A stretch of 64,000 nt of DNA, from contig NZ_CP181167.1 in assembly GCF_047824785.1 (NCBI RefSeq), forward strand, positions 1,984,001-2,048,000. The letters are read 5' to 3'. Under the pieces are notes generated by a model. The model ran no database searches. It was not told where the DNA came from and saw nothing but the letters and a program-made list of their open reading frames with translations. Below, piece by piece: positions 34,591 to 44,018 of this stretch (its first letter is position 1; each line of letters starts with the position of its first letter). The DNA comes from Nitrobacter sp039808345 (GTDB taxonomy: Bacteria > Pseudomonadota > Alphaproteobacteria > Rhizobiales > Xanthobacteraceae). The position numbers and the translations under genes are program-made.

Positions 34591-35043
34591 CTACCCGCGA
34601 CGCTGCCAGCGCCCCGTTTCGTCAGGCTGCCAGTAGGTCGCCTCACATCCTCGCGACGTGCATTCCGTCCAGACGGCTCTCGCGGCGTCCCGCGCGGCTC
34701 CGTCGTCGCCATCGAATATCAGCACCAGCCGCTCATAGGTATCAAGACTTTCCGGAAGCGGGGCGCTGTCGACCAGAAATCTGACGGTGGCCCGGTTGGG
34801 ATTGCGGCCGTCGATCGTCAGCACGATCGGCTGTTCGCTTGCATCCTCGATCCGCCACGTCGCATGCGGCAGGAAAGAATCGTCACGATAGGACCACAGA
34901 TGCGCGTCGAGCGCATCGGCGCGCTCTTCAGACGTCGTGTGGACGACGGCGCGCCATCCTCGCTCGAAGGTCTTCTCGAGCAGCGGCGGCAGAACCTTTT
35001 CCAGCGACATGTTCTGCAAATGATAGAACAGGACTTCCGTCAT
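34591..35043 (-). CDS. holC: DNA polymerase III chi subunit
   Basis: Chi links the clamp loader to single-strand binding protein in the replisome. 150 residues; begins MTEVLFYHLQ and contains EKTFERGWRAVVHTT, LDAHLWSYRDDSFLPHA and NRATVRFLVDSAPLP, the family pattern. The ATG (35043) overlaps the pepA stop by four bases (ATGA), so the two genes are translationally coupled, a common arrangement in proteobacteria. Confidence 0.93.
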   Translation of the reverse strand: MTEVLFYHLQNMSLEKVLPPLLEKTFERGWRAVVHTTSEERADALDAHLWSYRDDSFLPHATWRIEDASEQPIVLTIDGRNPNRATVRFLVDSAPLPESLDTYERLVLIFDGDDGAARDAARAVWTECTSRGCEATYWQPDETGRWQRRG

Positions 35044-36542
35044 CGCTTCGTTTCGTAATGCTCCGCGACGAGGCGGTCCAGCAGCCGCACGCCGAATCCG
35101 GATCCCCAGCTCTGATTGATGTCGGATTTGGGAGCGCCCATCGCCGTTCCCGCGATGTCGAGATGCGCCCACGGAGTATTGTCGACGAACCGTTGCAGGA
35201 ATTGCGCGGCCGTGATCGAGCCGCCATGGCGTCCGCCCGTGTTCTTCATGTCGGCGAACTTCGAGTCGATCAGCTTGTCGTATTCCGGCGCAAGCGGCAT
35301 CCGCCAGAGCCGCTCACCGGTCTGAAGGCCTACCTTGGTGAGGCGCTCCGACAACTCGTCGTTATTGGAGAACAGGCCGGCGTGCTCGGTGCCAAGCGCG
35401 ACCATGATCGCGCCGGTCAGCGTTGCGAGATCGACCATGACCTTCGGCTTGAACTTGCGGACGACATACCAGAGCACGTCCGCGAGAACGAGCCGGCCCT
35501 CGGCGTCGGTGTTGATGATCTCGATGGTCTGTCCCGACATGGACGTCACGATATCGCCGGGCCGCTGCGCGCTGCCGTCCGGCATGTTCTCGACAAGGCC
35601 GATCGCGCCGATGGCGTTCACCTTCGCCTTGCGCGCGGCGAGCGCGTGCATCAGCCCCACCACGCAGGCGGCCCCGCCCATGTCGCCCTTCATCTCTTCC
35701 ATGCCGCCGGCGGGTTTGATCGAGATTCCGCCGCTGTCGAAGCAGACGCCCTTGCCGACGAAAGCAACGGGCGGCTCGCCCTTCCTGCCGCCGTTCCAGC
35801 GCATGACGACCGTCCGGCTGGGCCGTACCGACCCCTGCCCCACCCCCAGCAGCGCTCCCATGCCGAGCTTCGTCATCGCCTTGACGTCCAGAACGTCGAT
35901 GCCGACTCCCATCGCGCGCAACCGGCTCGCGCGCCGCGCGAATTCCTCGGGATAGAGGACATTCGGCGGTTCGTTGACGAGGTCGCGCGCGATAATGACA
36001 CCGTTGACAACGTGATTGACCGGCGCGAACGCCTTCTTCGCCGCGGCGGCATCGGCGACCGCGATCGATACGTCGGCGCGAAGGACCGCGTCATCGCCAT
36101 CCTTCTTCCGCGTCTTGTAGCGATCGAATTTGTAAGCGCGCAACCGGATGCCGGAAGCCAGCGACGCCGACTGATCCGGCTCCATCGCCGCGGATGGCAG
36201 TTCCGCAATGATCGTAACGCCGTTGTTGTCGCTGCGAACCTTTCCCGCGATAACGCCGCCGAGTTTCAGGAAGTCGCCGCTCTTGAGAGCCGGCGTCTTG
36301 CCGGCGCCCACGACGATCAGACGATTGGCCTTGAGCCCCTCCGGGGCGAGAATATCGAGCGTCGTCGCGCTTTTGCCCTTGAACTGATTGGCTGCGGCCG
36401 CCCGTTTGACCATTCCGGCCGACGAACCCAGTGCTTTCCCCGCGGCCCGGCCGAACTTCAGCGCCTCATCGCAGAATACCACGAGGGTTCCGCGCGAGGC
36501 GGTCGAAAAGGGAACAAAGCCGACCTTGACGGCGTCGGGCAT
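35040..36542 (-). CDS. pepA: Leucyl aminopeptidase (M17)
   Basis: Manganese/zinc aminopeptidase, cytoplasmic, also a DNA-binding regulator in some bacteria. About 500 residues from ATG 36542, with GGAGG upstream; the frame opens at 36635. Catalytic core: GKGVCFDSGGISIKPAGGMEEMKGDMGGAA with the metal-binding Lys and Asp residues, and NTDAEGRLVLADVL, the PepA signature. C-terminal end GFGVRLLDRLVAEHYE. Confidence 0.95.
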   Translation of the reverse strand: MPDAVKVGFVPFSTASRGTLVVFCDEALKFGRAAGKALGSSAGMVKRAAAANQFKGKSATTLDILAPEGLKANRLIVVGAGKTPALKSGDFLKLGGVIAGKVRSDNNGVTIIAELPSAAMEPDQSASLASGIRLRAYKFDRYKTRKKDGDDAVLRADVSIAVADAAAAKKAFAPVNHVVNGVIIARDLVNEPPNVLYPEEFARRASRLRAMGVGIDVLDVKAMTKLGMGALLGVGQGSVRPSRTVVMRWNGGRKGEPPVAFVGKGVCFDSGGISIKPAGGMEEMKGDMGGAACVVGLMHALAARKAKVNAIGAIGLVENMPDGSAQRPGDIVTSMSGQTIEIINTDAEGRLVLADVLWYVVRKFKPKVMVDLATLTGAIMVALGTEHAGLFSNNDELSERLTKVGLQTGERLWRMPLAPEYDKLIDSKFADMKNTGGRHGGSITAAQFLQRFVDNTPWAHLDIAGTAMGAPKSDINQSWGSGFGVRLLDRLVAEHYETKR

Positions 36543-36920
36543 CGGAAACCTCCAGAACTCAGGGTGGCGCGGCGTCGGAATCGGAGCAGCGCGTGTGACT
36601 TGCCGACTATGACCTGTCAAAGGCAACGCTGCCAAGCTCCGCCATGGGATCAGTTCCCGGCGCCGTTATCGACAACTCGCCCGGGGAGCGCGATCGGCCT
36701 GACCGTCGTGGCTGCCGGGTCACATGTCATCCGGATTTTAACTATAATCGCGGGGCTTTGAGGCCCAGCCATTTTATTGACAGATCAAAGGGATGGTACT
36801 GGGCCACGAGTCAGGTAAGAACAAGGCGGGACACTGGGGATGTCCCGGCTGCGGTCTGGCCGCTGTGGTCTGGCTTTGCCGGATGTTTCCGCCCGAAGGG
36901 ACTGGGGATCGTTCAGACCG
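36543..36920. other. 378-bp divergent promoter region, pepA / lptF
   Basis: No gene supported. It contains the candidate lptF promoter at 36719-36748 and a leader of about 170 bases with short inverted repeats (for example GGGACA and TGTCCC around 36830). An open frame at 36793 has no family resemblance and no good ribosome site, so I treat it as leader. Confidence 0.5.
36719..36748 (+). promoter_or_regulatory. Candidate promoter for lptF operon
   Basis: GTCACA (36719-36724), 18-base spacer, perfect TATAAT (36743-36748). Sits between the divergent pepA and lptF and points toward lptF. Confidence 0.45.
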
Positions 36921-38093
36921 ATGGGGTCGATCGACAAGTATATTTTCCGGACGACGCTGGCGTCGTTTGTCGTGGTTCTGGTCAGCCTGACGGGGGTGAT
37001 CTGGATTACGCAGGCGTTGCGCGGGATCGACCTGATGACAAGTCAGGGGCAAACCATCCTGACGTTCCTGGGAATCACCAGCCTTGCGATCCCGGTGCTG
37101 GTGCTGATCATTTCTCCGATCGCGCTGATGATCGCGGTCTCGCACACGCTTCACAAACTGGCGACGGATTCGGAAATCATCGTGATGAACGCCGCCGGCC
37201 TGTCGCCGTTCCGGCTCTTCCGGCCGTTCCTTTATGCAACTGTTGTCGTGGCCCTGCTGGTGGCATTCATTGCGGCCTACCTCGCGCCTGACGGCATGCG
37301 CCGGTTGAAACAATGGGACGCCGAGATCACCGCCGACGTTCTGGCGAACGTTCTGCAGCCGGGCCGGTTTGCGCAGCTCGATCCGAACCTGACAATTCGC
37401 ATTCGGGAACGACAGCCGGGCGGCCAGCTCGCCGGAATCTTCATCGATGACCGCCGTAATTCAAATGAACGCCTCAGTATCATCGCCGACCACGGAACTG
37501 TGATGAAGAACGACAAGGGCTCGTTCCTGATCCTGGAAGACGGACACCTGGAGAGATTCGAAACCGGCAAGCGCGAGCCGGCCATGGTCGCGTTCGACCG
37601 CTATGCTTTCGACATGTCGAAGTTTTCCAATCGGGGGCATGGTGTCGTTTATGGCATTCGCGAACGCTACCTCTGGGAGCTGATTGCTCCCGACGAGAAA
37701 GACCCGCTGGTTCAGCAACTGCGCGGCCAGTTCCGCGCCGAGCTTCACGATCGATTCACCGCGCCGCTCTATCCGTTTGCCTTTGCCGCGCTGACCTTCG
37801 CGTTCCTCGGAACACCGCGCACCACGCGTCAGAGTCGTAATTTCTCCATGGGAGCGGCAATTGCCGCCGTGTTCAGCCTTCGTATGGCAGGCTTCGCACT
37901 CTCGGTCATGACGGTGAAATCGCCGATGGCGGCGCTCCTGCAATACCTGCTTCTTTTCGGCGCGATCGGTATCAGCCTGCGGGTGATCGTTGCGGGAATC
38001 GTGCTCGAACCGCCAGCCGCGTTGATGGAAGCGATCAACAGATCGAACGCGCGGATCCTTCGCCTGCTGGGGAAGAGGCCGGGCTTCGCATGA
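36921..38093 (+). CDS. lptF: LPS export ABC transporter permease LptF
   Basis: Inner-membrane half of the LptB2FG complex that extracts lipopolysaccharide and passes it to LptC/LptA. 390 residues of the YjgP/YjgQ family: N-terminal MGSIDKYIFRTTLASF, two transmembrane helices, a periplasmic beta-jellyroll (about residues 120-270), then helices including PLYPFAFAALTFAFLG. ATG 36921 matches family starts; an upstream in-frame ATG at 36840 adds a non-membrane leader. It overlaps lptG by four bases. Confidence 0.93.
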   Translation: MGSIDKYIFRTTLASFVVVLVSLTGVIWITQALRGIDLMTSQGQTILTFLGITSLAIPVLVLIISPIALMIAVSHTLHKLATDSEIIVMNAAGLSPFRLFRPFLYATVVVALLVAFIAAYLAPDGMRRLKQWDAEITADVLANVLQPGRFAQLDPNLTIRIRERQPGGQLAGIFIDDRRNSNERLSIIADHGTVMKNDKGSFLILEDGHLERFETGKREPAMVAFDRYAFDMSKFSNRGHGVVYGIRERYLWELIAPDEKDPLVQQLRGQFRAELHDRFTAPLYPFAFAALTFAFLGTPRTTRQSRNFSMGAAIAAVFSLRMAGFALSVMTVKSPMAALLQYLLLFGAIGISLRVIVAGIVLEPPAALMEAINRSNARILRLLGKRPGFA

Positions 38094-39187
38094 GCATGCT
38101 GACGAACACGTTGGGGCGTTATTTCGCCGGCCGCTTCATGGTGGCGGCGCTCGGCGTGTTCGCCAGCATTTTCCTGCTGCTCGTTCTCGTCGATTACATT
38201 GAAATGGTGCGGCGAACCTCAGGGCTTGCATCGGCGTCGGCGCTCATGGTGGCCGAAACGTCGCTATTCAGGGTGCCTCAACTGCTTGAGAAACTGACAC
38301 CGTTCTGCGTTCTGATCGGCGCCATGACCTGCTATCTCGCATTGTCGCGGAAGCTTGAACTGGTGGTGGCCCGCGCCGCCGGCGTTTCGGCCTGGCAGTT
38401 CATCTCGCCGACGCTGGCATGCGCGATCGCGCTGGGCGTCTTCGCGACCACGGTTTACAACCCCCTGTCTTCCAACCTGCGGGAACTGTCGAAGCGCATG
38501 GAGGCCGATCTGTTCGGCGGTGCCTCGGGCGGAGGTCTCCACGACGCATCGGGCTTCTGGATCAACCAGGTGACCGACGACGGCCAGGCGATCATCAACG
38601 CCGCGCTCAGTGAGCAGCAAGGCGTGCGCTTGACGGGACTCACGGTGTTCCGGTTCGATCCCGATTCGAGGTTCAGGGAGCGCATCGAGGCTCGGGAAGC
38701 CGCCCTGGAGGATGGCCGCTGGCTGTTCAAAGGCGTCCGCCGATTCACGCTCGATAACCCTCCGGTCGAGCAGGAAACTTTCGTGCTCCCGACCAGCCTG
38801 ACGCCGGCGCAGGTGCAGAACAGTTTCTCCACGCCCGAAACTGTGTCATTTTGGCAACTTCCGGACTATATCCGATCCTCCGAAAGTTCTGGTTTTGCCA
38901 CCGCGGGATACCGGCTGCAGTACCACAAACTCATCGCACAGCCGTTTTTGCTGGCTGCCATGGTGATGCTGGCGGTCTCGGTAAGCCTCCGGTTCTTCCG
39001 TTTCGGCGGGGTGCAAAAGATGGTTTTAAGTGGCGTGGGTTCCGGCTTTCTGCTCTATGTCCTATCCAAGGTAACTGAGGATCTGAGCAAGGCCGAATTG
39101 ATGAATCCAATCGCCGCGGCGTGGCTGCCGGTTTGCGTCGGCGGCCTCACCGGTTTTTTGGTCTTGCTGCACCAGGAGGACGGATAG
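38090..39187 (+). CDS. lptG: LPS export ABC transporter permease LptG
   Basis: Second permease of LptB2FG. 365 residues: LGRYFAGRFMVAALGVFASIFLLLVLVDYIEMVRR at the start, then KLTPFCVLIGAMTCY, a periplasmic jellyroll, and LIAQPFLLAAMVMLAVSVSLRF near the end. It starts inside the lptF stop region and ends TAG, overlapping the GTG start of lptD by one base. Confidence 0.95.
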   Translation: MSMLTNTLGRYFAGRFMVAALGVFASIFLLLVLVDYIEMVRRTSGLASASALMVAETSLFRVPQLLEKLTPFCVLIGAMTCYLALSRKLELVVARAAGVSAWQFISPTLACAIALGVFATTVYNPLSSNLRELSKRMEADLFGGASGGGLHDASGFWINQVTDDGQAIINAALSEQQGVRLTGLTVFRFDPDSRFRERIEAREAALEDGRWLFKGVRRFTLDNPPVEQETFVLPTSLTPAQVQNSFSTPETVSFWQLPDYIRSSESSGFATAGYRLQYHKLIAQPFLLAAMVMLAVSVSLRFFRFGGVQKMVLSGVGSGFLLYVLSKVTEDLSKAELMNPIAAAWLPVCVGGLTGFLVLLHQEDG

Positions 39188-41676
39188 TGGCCCCCATCGC
39201 CACCCTCCGTAAACGATCGGCTATTCGCGAGCAGCGCAGCCCACTGCGCCGCTATCGGTCTGGTGCGTCCATGATTCCGGCCTCGCTGACGGCGGCCGTT
39301 CTTGGTCTGATCGCCGCCGCCGTGATGGACGTCGTCGCGACCACTCCGGTGGCCGCGCAAAGCTTCACTTACAACCCTCGCCCGCCCAAGCCAGCGCCGC
39401 CGCCAAGGCAGAACGATGGGCAGATGCTCGTTCAAGCCACCGAGCTTGACTACGACTACAACAATTCCCGCGTGTCGGCCGTGGGCAATGTGCAGATGTT
39501 CTACAACGGCACGAGCGTCGAGGCGGATCGTGTCACCTACGACCAGAAAACCAAGCGGCTCCATGCCGAAGGCAACATCCGCATGACCGATGCGGATGGT
39601 AAGGTCACTTATGCCAACATTCTCGATCTGAGCGATGACTACCGGGACGGTTTCGTCGATTCGCTGAGAGTCGACACCGCCGACGCGACGCGCATGGCCG
39701 CCACCCGCGCCGATCGGACCGAAGGCAACTACACGGTATTCGAAAACGGCGTCTATACGGCCTGCGCGCCATGCAAGGAGAATCCCAAGAAGCCCCCGCT
39801 GTGGCAGGTCAAGGGCGCCCGGATCATTCACAACCAGACCGAGAAGATGCTGTACTTCGAGGACGCCCGTTTGGAGTTCTACGGCGTGCCGATGGCCTAC
39901 ATGCCCTTCTTCTCGACACCCGATCCGACGGTGAAGCGCAAGAGCGGCTTCCTGATGCCGGCTGTGACCGCCTTTACCGGTTTCGGGGTCGGGGTCGAGA
40001 CCCCCTACTATTTCGCGCTGGCGCCGAACTACGACCTGACCCTTTCTCCCCGCTTCACCACGCGGCAAGGCGTATTGATGCATGGCGAGTTCCGGCAGCG
40101 TTTCGAGGACGGCGCCTATCAGATCCGTGCCTACGGCATCAATCAGCTTGATCCGGACGCCTTCGGCGCGGGTCCAGGCAACCGCGACCTGCGCGGCGGT
40201 GTCGATACCAAGGGCCAGTTCGCCTTGAACGACAAATGGATCTGGGGTTGGGACGGCGTTCTGCTGAGCGACTACTTCTTCTTCTCCGACTATCGGTTGA
40301 GGCAGTACAGGGACCCGATGCAATCGTTCCTGACCTTGCCGACCGAAGCGCTCTCGCAACTCTATCTGACTGGCGTCGGTAACCGCAGCTACTTCGACGC
40401 TCGCGCCGTCCACTATCTGAGCTTCTCCGGCAATCAGAGCCTGGTTCCGGTGATCGCGCCCGTCGTCGATTACTCGAACGTCATCAACCATTCGGTGATC
40501 GGCGGCGAGTTCAGCTACAAGTTCAATTTCGTCAATCTCATGCGCGATCAGCCGCAGTTCGATCCGATCTCGACGCTGGCGAATACCTCCTTCGTATGTG
40601 CGCCGACATCGGCTGACCCAGCGGCGAGAACGCCAGCTAATTGTTTGCTTCGGGGCATTCCGGGAACCTATACGCGCCTGACGGCGCAAGCTCAGTGGCG
40701 GAGGTCGTTCACCGATTCCTTCGGTCAGATATGGACGCCGTTCGCCTCGCTTCGCGCCGACGCCATCAATGCCGACATTTCGAATCAGCCGGGCGTGTCC
40801 AATTTCATCCAGCCCGGCGCCACACAGACAGTCCGCCTCATGCCGGCGGTGGGCCTCGAATATCGCTATCCCTTCATCAACGTTCAGCCCTGGGGCACCA
40901 CGACGCTCGAACCGATCGCGCAGGTCATCATCCGCCCGAACGAGAGCTATGCGGGCCGGCTGCCGAACGAGGATGCGCAGAGCCTGGTCTTCGACGCCAC
41001 GAACCTCTTCAGGGTGGACAAGTTCTCCGGTTATGACCGTGTCGAAGGCGGCGGCCGCGCCAACGTGGGCGTGCAGGCGACGACCCAGTTCGATCGCGGC
41101 GGCGCGATCAATTTTCTGTTCGGACAGTCCTATCACCTGTTCGGCCTCAACTCGTTCGCCGTCGCGGATATCACCAACACCGGTGTCAATTCCGGCCTGC
41201 AGCGCGCGCAATCCGACTACGTGACAGGCGTCAATTATTCGCCGAACAGCGCCTTCACGTTCAGCGCGCGCGCGCGCGTTGATGAGACGACCCTGAATGT
41301 GCAGCGTTTCGAAGCCGAAGGTCGCGCCAGTTTCAACCGGTGGTCCGGAAGCATTCTGTACGGCGATTACGCGGAGCAGCCCGGCCTCGGGTTTCTGACA
41401 AGGCGCCGGGGAATTCTCGGCTCCGGGTCCTTTAAGGTCGCATCCAACTGGGTTGTGCAGGGTGCGGCGCGCTGGGATCTGGAAGCCAATCAGATCAACC
41501 AGTATGCGGTCGGCGCGGGATACGTGGACGATTGCTTTGTTCTCGGCGTCAACTACGTGACATCATACATTTACGCTGCGGGAGCAGCGCCGCCCCAGCT
41601 TAACCATGCTTTCATGCTTCAGCTTGGGCTGAGAACCCTGGGGCAGACCCGCCAAGGGTCAACCGGCGTCCGCTAG
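39187..41676 (+). CDS. lptD: LPS-assembly outer-membrane protein LptD
   Basis: Outer-membrane barrel that places lipopolysaccharide on the cell surface with LptE. About 829 residues. Signal sequence around MIPASLTAAVLGLIAAAV...PVAAQS; periplasmic LptA-like OstA domain (LVQATELDYDYNNSRVSAVG ... DQKTKRLHAEGNI); then a large beta-barrel ending in a hydrophobic-aromatic strand. GTG at 39187 has an ideal AGGAGG at 39174-39179; an internal ATG at 39271 would leave the signal only. Paired cysteines are seen in ACAPCKE and in the central part. lptE is not visible. Confidence 0.94.
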   Translation: MAPIATLRKRSAIREQRSPLRRYRSGASMIPASLTAAVLGLIAAAVMDVVATTPVAAQSFTYNPRPPKPAPPPRQNDGQMLVQATELDYDYNNSRVSAVGNVQMFYNGTSVEADRVTYDQKTKRLHAEGNIRMTDADGKVTYANILDLSDDYRDGFVDSLRVDTADATRMAATRADRTEGNYTVFENGVYTACAPCKENPKKPPLWQVKGARIIHNQTEKMLYFEDARLEFYGVPMAYMPFFSTPDPTVKRKSGFLMPAVTAFTGFGVGVETPYYFALAPNYDLTLSPRFTTRQGVLMHGEFRQRFEDGAYQIRAYGINQLDPDAFGAGPGNRDLRGGVDTKGQFALNDKWIWGWDGVLLSDYFFFSDYRLRQYRDPMQSFLTLPTEALSQLYLTGVGNRSYFDARAVHYLSFSGNQSLVPVIAPVVDYSNVINHSVIGGEFSYKFNFVNLMRDQPQFDPISTLANTSFVCAPTSADPAARTPANCLLRGIPGTYTRLTAQAQWRRSFTDSFGQIWTPFASLRADAINADISNQPGVSNFIQPGATQTVRLMPAVGLEYRYPFINVQPWGTTTLEPIAQVIIRPNESYAGRLPNEDAQSLVFDATNLFRVDKFSGYDRVEGGGRANVGVQATTQFDRGGAINFLFGQSYHLFGLNSFAVADITNTGVNSGLQRAQSDYVTGVNYSPNSAFTFSARARVDETTLNVQRFEAEGRASFNRWSGSILYGDYAEQPGLGFLTRRRGILGSGSFKVASNWVVQGAARWDLEANQINQYAVGAGYVDDCFVLGVNYVTSYIYAAGAAPPQLNHAFMLQLGLRTLGQTRQGSTGVR

Positions 41677-41754
41677 GTTTTTTCAGGTGGAGGTGCTTTT
41701 TGCAGCAACGACGGAGCTGCCTGATTTGATTCAGCCCCCGTCGACAGAAGAACT

Positions 41755-41828
41755 GCTATAGCGTTTTCGTCAAGCGAACCGGTGTCCATCCTCGGGTCAA
41801 GCCCGAGGACATGCTGTGCTTGAAAACG
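41755..41828 (+). repeat. Dispersed intergenic repeat, copy C
   Basis: CTATAGCGTTTTCGTCAAGCG, then AACCGGTGTCCATCCTCGGG, the hairpin CCTCGGG-TCAAG-CCCGAGG, and GCTTGAAAACGTT. The CATCCTCGGG variant is shared with copies F and G. A further segment to about 41945 (GATCCAAAACCATCGTGACC) resembles the tail of copy F. It lies between lptD and the SurA-like gene. Confidence 0.7.
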
Positions 41829-41957
41829 TTCCGGAGCGGGATAAGGAAAAGCGTGTAGCGGTTTTTCGCCCGCATCCGCTCTGGAATATTGGAATCGATC
41901 ACGTTTACGGTTCTGGATCGATTCGATCCAAAACCATCGTGACCTAGCGCGACTGAT

Positions 41958-42902
41958 ATGAAAATGATCCTGATCCTCCGGCCATCCAGCTGTCTTGCCG
42001 TATTCGCGTTTCTTTCGTTCGTCAGCATGAGTTCGCCGCTGCGTGCTCAGGCGGTCGCGGTCATGGTCAACGGGGAGCCGATCACCACTTTGGACATCGA
42101 ACAGCGCAGCCGTCTGATTAAGATATCCACCCATAAGTCTCCGGCCCGGCAGGAGGTGATCGACGAACTGATCGATGAAAAGGTGAAGGTCAGGGAGGCA
42201 AAGAAGTACGGTGTGAATCCGACCTCGACGGACATTGATCGTGCTTACGCCAACATGGGCGCGCGGATGGGGATGTCGCCCGACCAGCTGACGAAATCGC
42301 TCGGCTCTCAGGGGATTCGACCGGACACGATCAAGTCGCGCCTGAAAGCCGATCTTGTCTGGGGCAGCCTGGTGCGCGGCCGCTTCAAGGAGAGTCTTCT
42401 TGTGAGCGATCGGGACGTCAATGAAGCGCTGAAGAGCAGCGGCGATGATCAATCGAAAATGGAGGGTTTCGAGTACCAGATGCGCCCCGTTGTCCTGATC
42501 GTTCCGCGCGGTGCGACGGCTTCCATGGTGGAAGCGCGGCGCAACGAGGCCAATGCCTTGCGCGAGCGTGTGCAATCCTGCGCGGAGATCATTCGTACCG
42601 TCAAGGTGATGCGAAACGCCACCATCCGCGAGACGGTCACCAAAACGTCCACCGACCTGCCGCCTCCGCTTCGTGATCTGCTGGACAAGACGGCGGTGGG
42701 ACATCTGACGCCGCCGGAAATGACGCGGCAGGGCGTCGAAATGGCGGCGGTGTGCGGAAAGAAGGTGACAAGCGTGGACACCCCGAAGAAAAAGGAAATC
42801 CGCGAAAAAATGTTCGCCGACAAATATGAGAAGCGATCCAAATCTTACCTGGAAAGAATTCGAAAATCCGCGATGATCGAATATCGTGAAAGTCGTCCCT
42901 GA
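41958..42902 (+). CDS. SurA-like periplasmic chaperone
   Basis: Exported folding factor for outer-membrane proteins; placed right after lptD, which is a classic SurA client. 314 residues. Signal peptide ending LRAQA, then the SurA N-terminal domain (VAVMVNGEPITTLDIEQRSRL ... IDELIDEKVKVREAKKYG). A complete parvulin/PpiC domain is not obvious: the C-terminal half keeps only the general layout (VGHLTPPEMTRQGVEMAAVCGKK). Likely chaperone rather than active prolyl isomerase; the symbol surA is withheld for that reason. Confidence 0.85.
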   Translation: MKMILILRPSSCLAVFAFLSFVSMSSPLRAQAVAVMVNGEPITTLDIEQRSRLIKISTHKSPARQEVIDELIDEKVKVREAKKYGVNPTSTDIDRAYANMGARMGMSPDQLTKSLGSQGIRPDTIKSRLKADLVWGSLVRGRFKESLLVSDRDVNEALKSSGDDQSKMEGFEYQMRPVVLIVPRGATASMVEARRNEANALRERVQSCAEIIRTVKVMRNATIRETVTKTSTDLPPPLRDLLDKTAVGHLTPPEMTRQGVEMAAVCGKKVTSVDTPKKKEIREKMFADKYEKRSKSYLERIRKSAMIEYRESRP

Positions 42903-43004
42903 GAATGGCGGGCAAATGTCGTTCGCGCGTCCCGCAGAAGTTAAGGCGGCGGATATCTTGAACGGCGGCATCAGTCTGATCAGAAGCCGCGACGGAGCCA
43001 CCGC

Positions 43005-44018
43005 GTGGTGAAGCCAATTGCACTGACACTGGGTGAGCCGGCCGGCATCGGACCGGACATCGCGATCGCTGCCTGGCTGCGCCGCAGAAGTGATACCGTC
43101 CCTCCTTTCTATCTTCTCGGCGATCGCGGCTTCATCGCGGCTCGGGCAAAGCTGCTCGGACATGAGCTTCCTTTGGTGGACGCCGGCCCGGAAGACGCCG
43201 CCAGAATATTCTCTGAAGCGCTTCCCATTGCCGCCACGGGTCATCCGGTAACCGCGCAGCCCGGCGATCCCGACGGCAACAGCGCTCCCGCGGCGATCGG
43301 ATCGATCCGTCAGGCGGTCAGCGACGTTGCGGCGGGCCGTGCGGCAGCGGTGGTCACCAATCCGATCGCCAAGAGCGTGCTCTACCGTGCGGGATTCGCC
43401 CATCCCGGCCATACCGAATTTCTCGCTGAACTGGCGGCGGCGAACGCCGATCCTCCACAGCCGGTGATGCTGCTGTGGTCATCCGATCTTGCGGTGGTGC
43501 CCGTCACCATCCACCTGCCCTTGCGCGATGCGATTGCAATTCTGTCGAGCCGCATGATCGTGGACACCGTCCGCATTGTTGTCGCCGACCTGCGCGCGCG
43601 GTTCGGGATCCCCAATCCCCGCATAGCGGTATCCGGATTGAACCCCCATGCGGGAGAAGACGGCTCGCTTGGAACCGAGGATCAGACAATCGTGGCCCCC
43701 GCCATCGCAACCCTGCGCGCTGAGGCAATCGACGTCAAAGGCCCGCTTCCGGCCGACACCATGTTCCATGAGGCCGCGCGCCGGACCTACGACTGCGCGA
43801 TTTGCATGTATCACGATCAGGCGCTGATTCCGGTCAAGACGCTGGCGTTCGATCGGGCGGTCAACGTCACGCTGGGACTGCCCTTCATCCGCACATCGCC
43901 TGATCATGGCACCGCGTTCGACATCGCCGGCACGGGACGCGCCAGTCCATCGAGCCTGATCGCCGCGCTGCGCCTCGCCGCGCGGATGGCGGGTTCGACG
44001 CCTTCGGCATCCGCGTGA
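43005..44018 (+). CDS. pdxA: 4-hydroxythreonine-4-phosphate dehydrogenase
   Basis: Oxidises 4-phosphohydroxythreonine in the DXP-dependent pyridoxal 5'-phosphate pathway. 337 residues. Motifs: LTLGEPAGIGPDI at the start, VTNPIAKSVLYRAGF, FPGHTEFLAEL-type HPGHTEFLAEL, and the metal-site region YDCAICMYHDQALIPVK with TSPDHGTAFDIAG. GTG start at 43005 (a second GTG at 43008) with GGAG upstream. Its stop overlaps the rsmA start. Confidence 0.95.
   Translation: MVKPIALTLGEPAGIGPDIAIAAWLRRRSDTVPPFYLLGDRGFIAARAKLLGHELPLVDAGPEDAARIFSEALPIAATGHPVTAQPGDPDGNSAPAAIGSIRQAVSDVAAGRAAAVVTNPIAKSVLYRAGFAHPGHTEFLAELAAANADPPQPVMLLWSSDLAVVPVTIHLPLRDAIAILSSRMIVDTVRIVVADLRARFGIPNPRIAVSGLNPHAGEDGSLGTEDQTIVAPAIATLRAEAIDVKGPLPADTMFHEAARRTYDCAICMYHDQALIPVKTLAFDRAVNVTLGLPFIRTSPDHGTAFDIAGTGRASPSSLIAALRLAARMAGSTPSASA

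Noticed and set aside
34839..36761. Plus-strand open frame (640 codons) opposite pepA and holC
   Set aside because: Shadow of pepA, which has full catalytic motifs; the antisense protein is low-complexity (Arg/His/Asp) and spans two genes.
39055..41211. Long minus-strand open frame (718 codons) opposite lptD
   Set aside because: Antisense to a clear LptD; composition is Arg/Gly/Val-rich with no domain. High GC with strong third-position bias produces such frames on the opposite strand.
41270..41282. GC-alternating run in lptD
   Set aside because: Short, in frame, in barrel coding sequence (Ala/Arg codons); no sign of a regulatory role.
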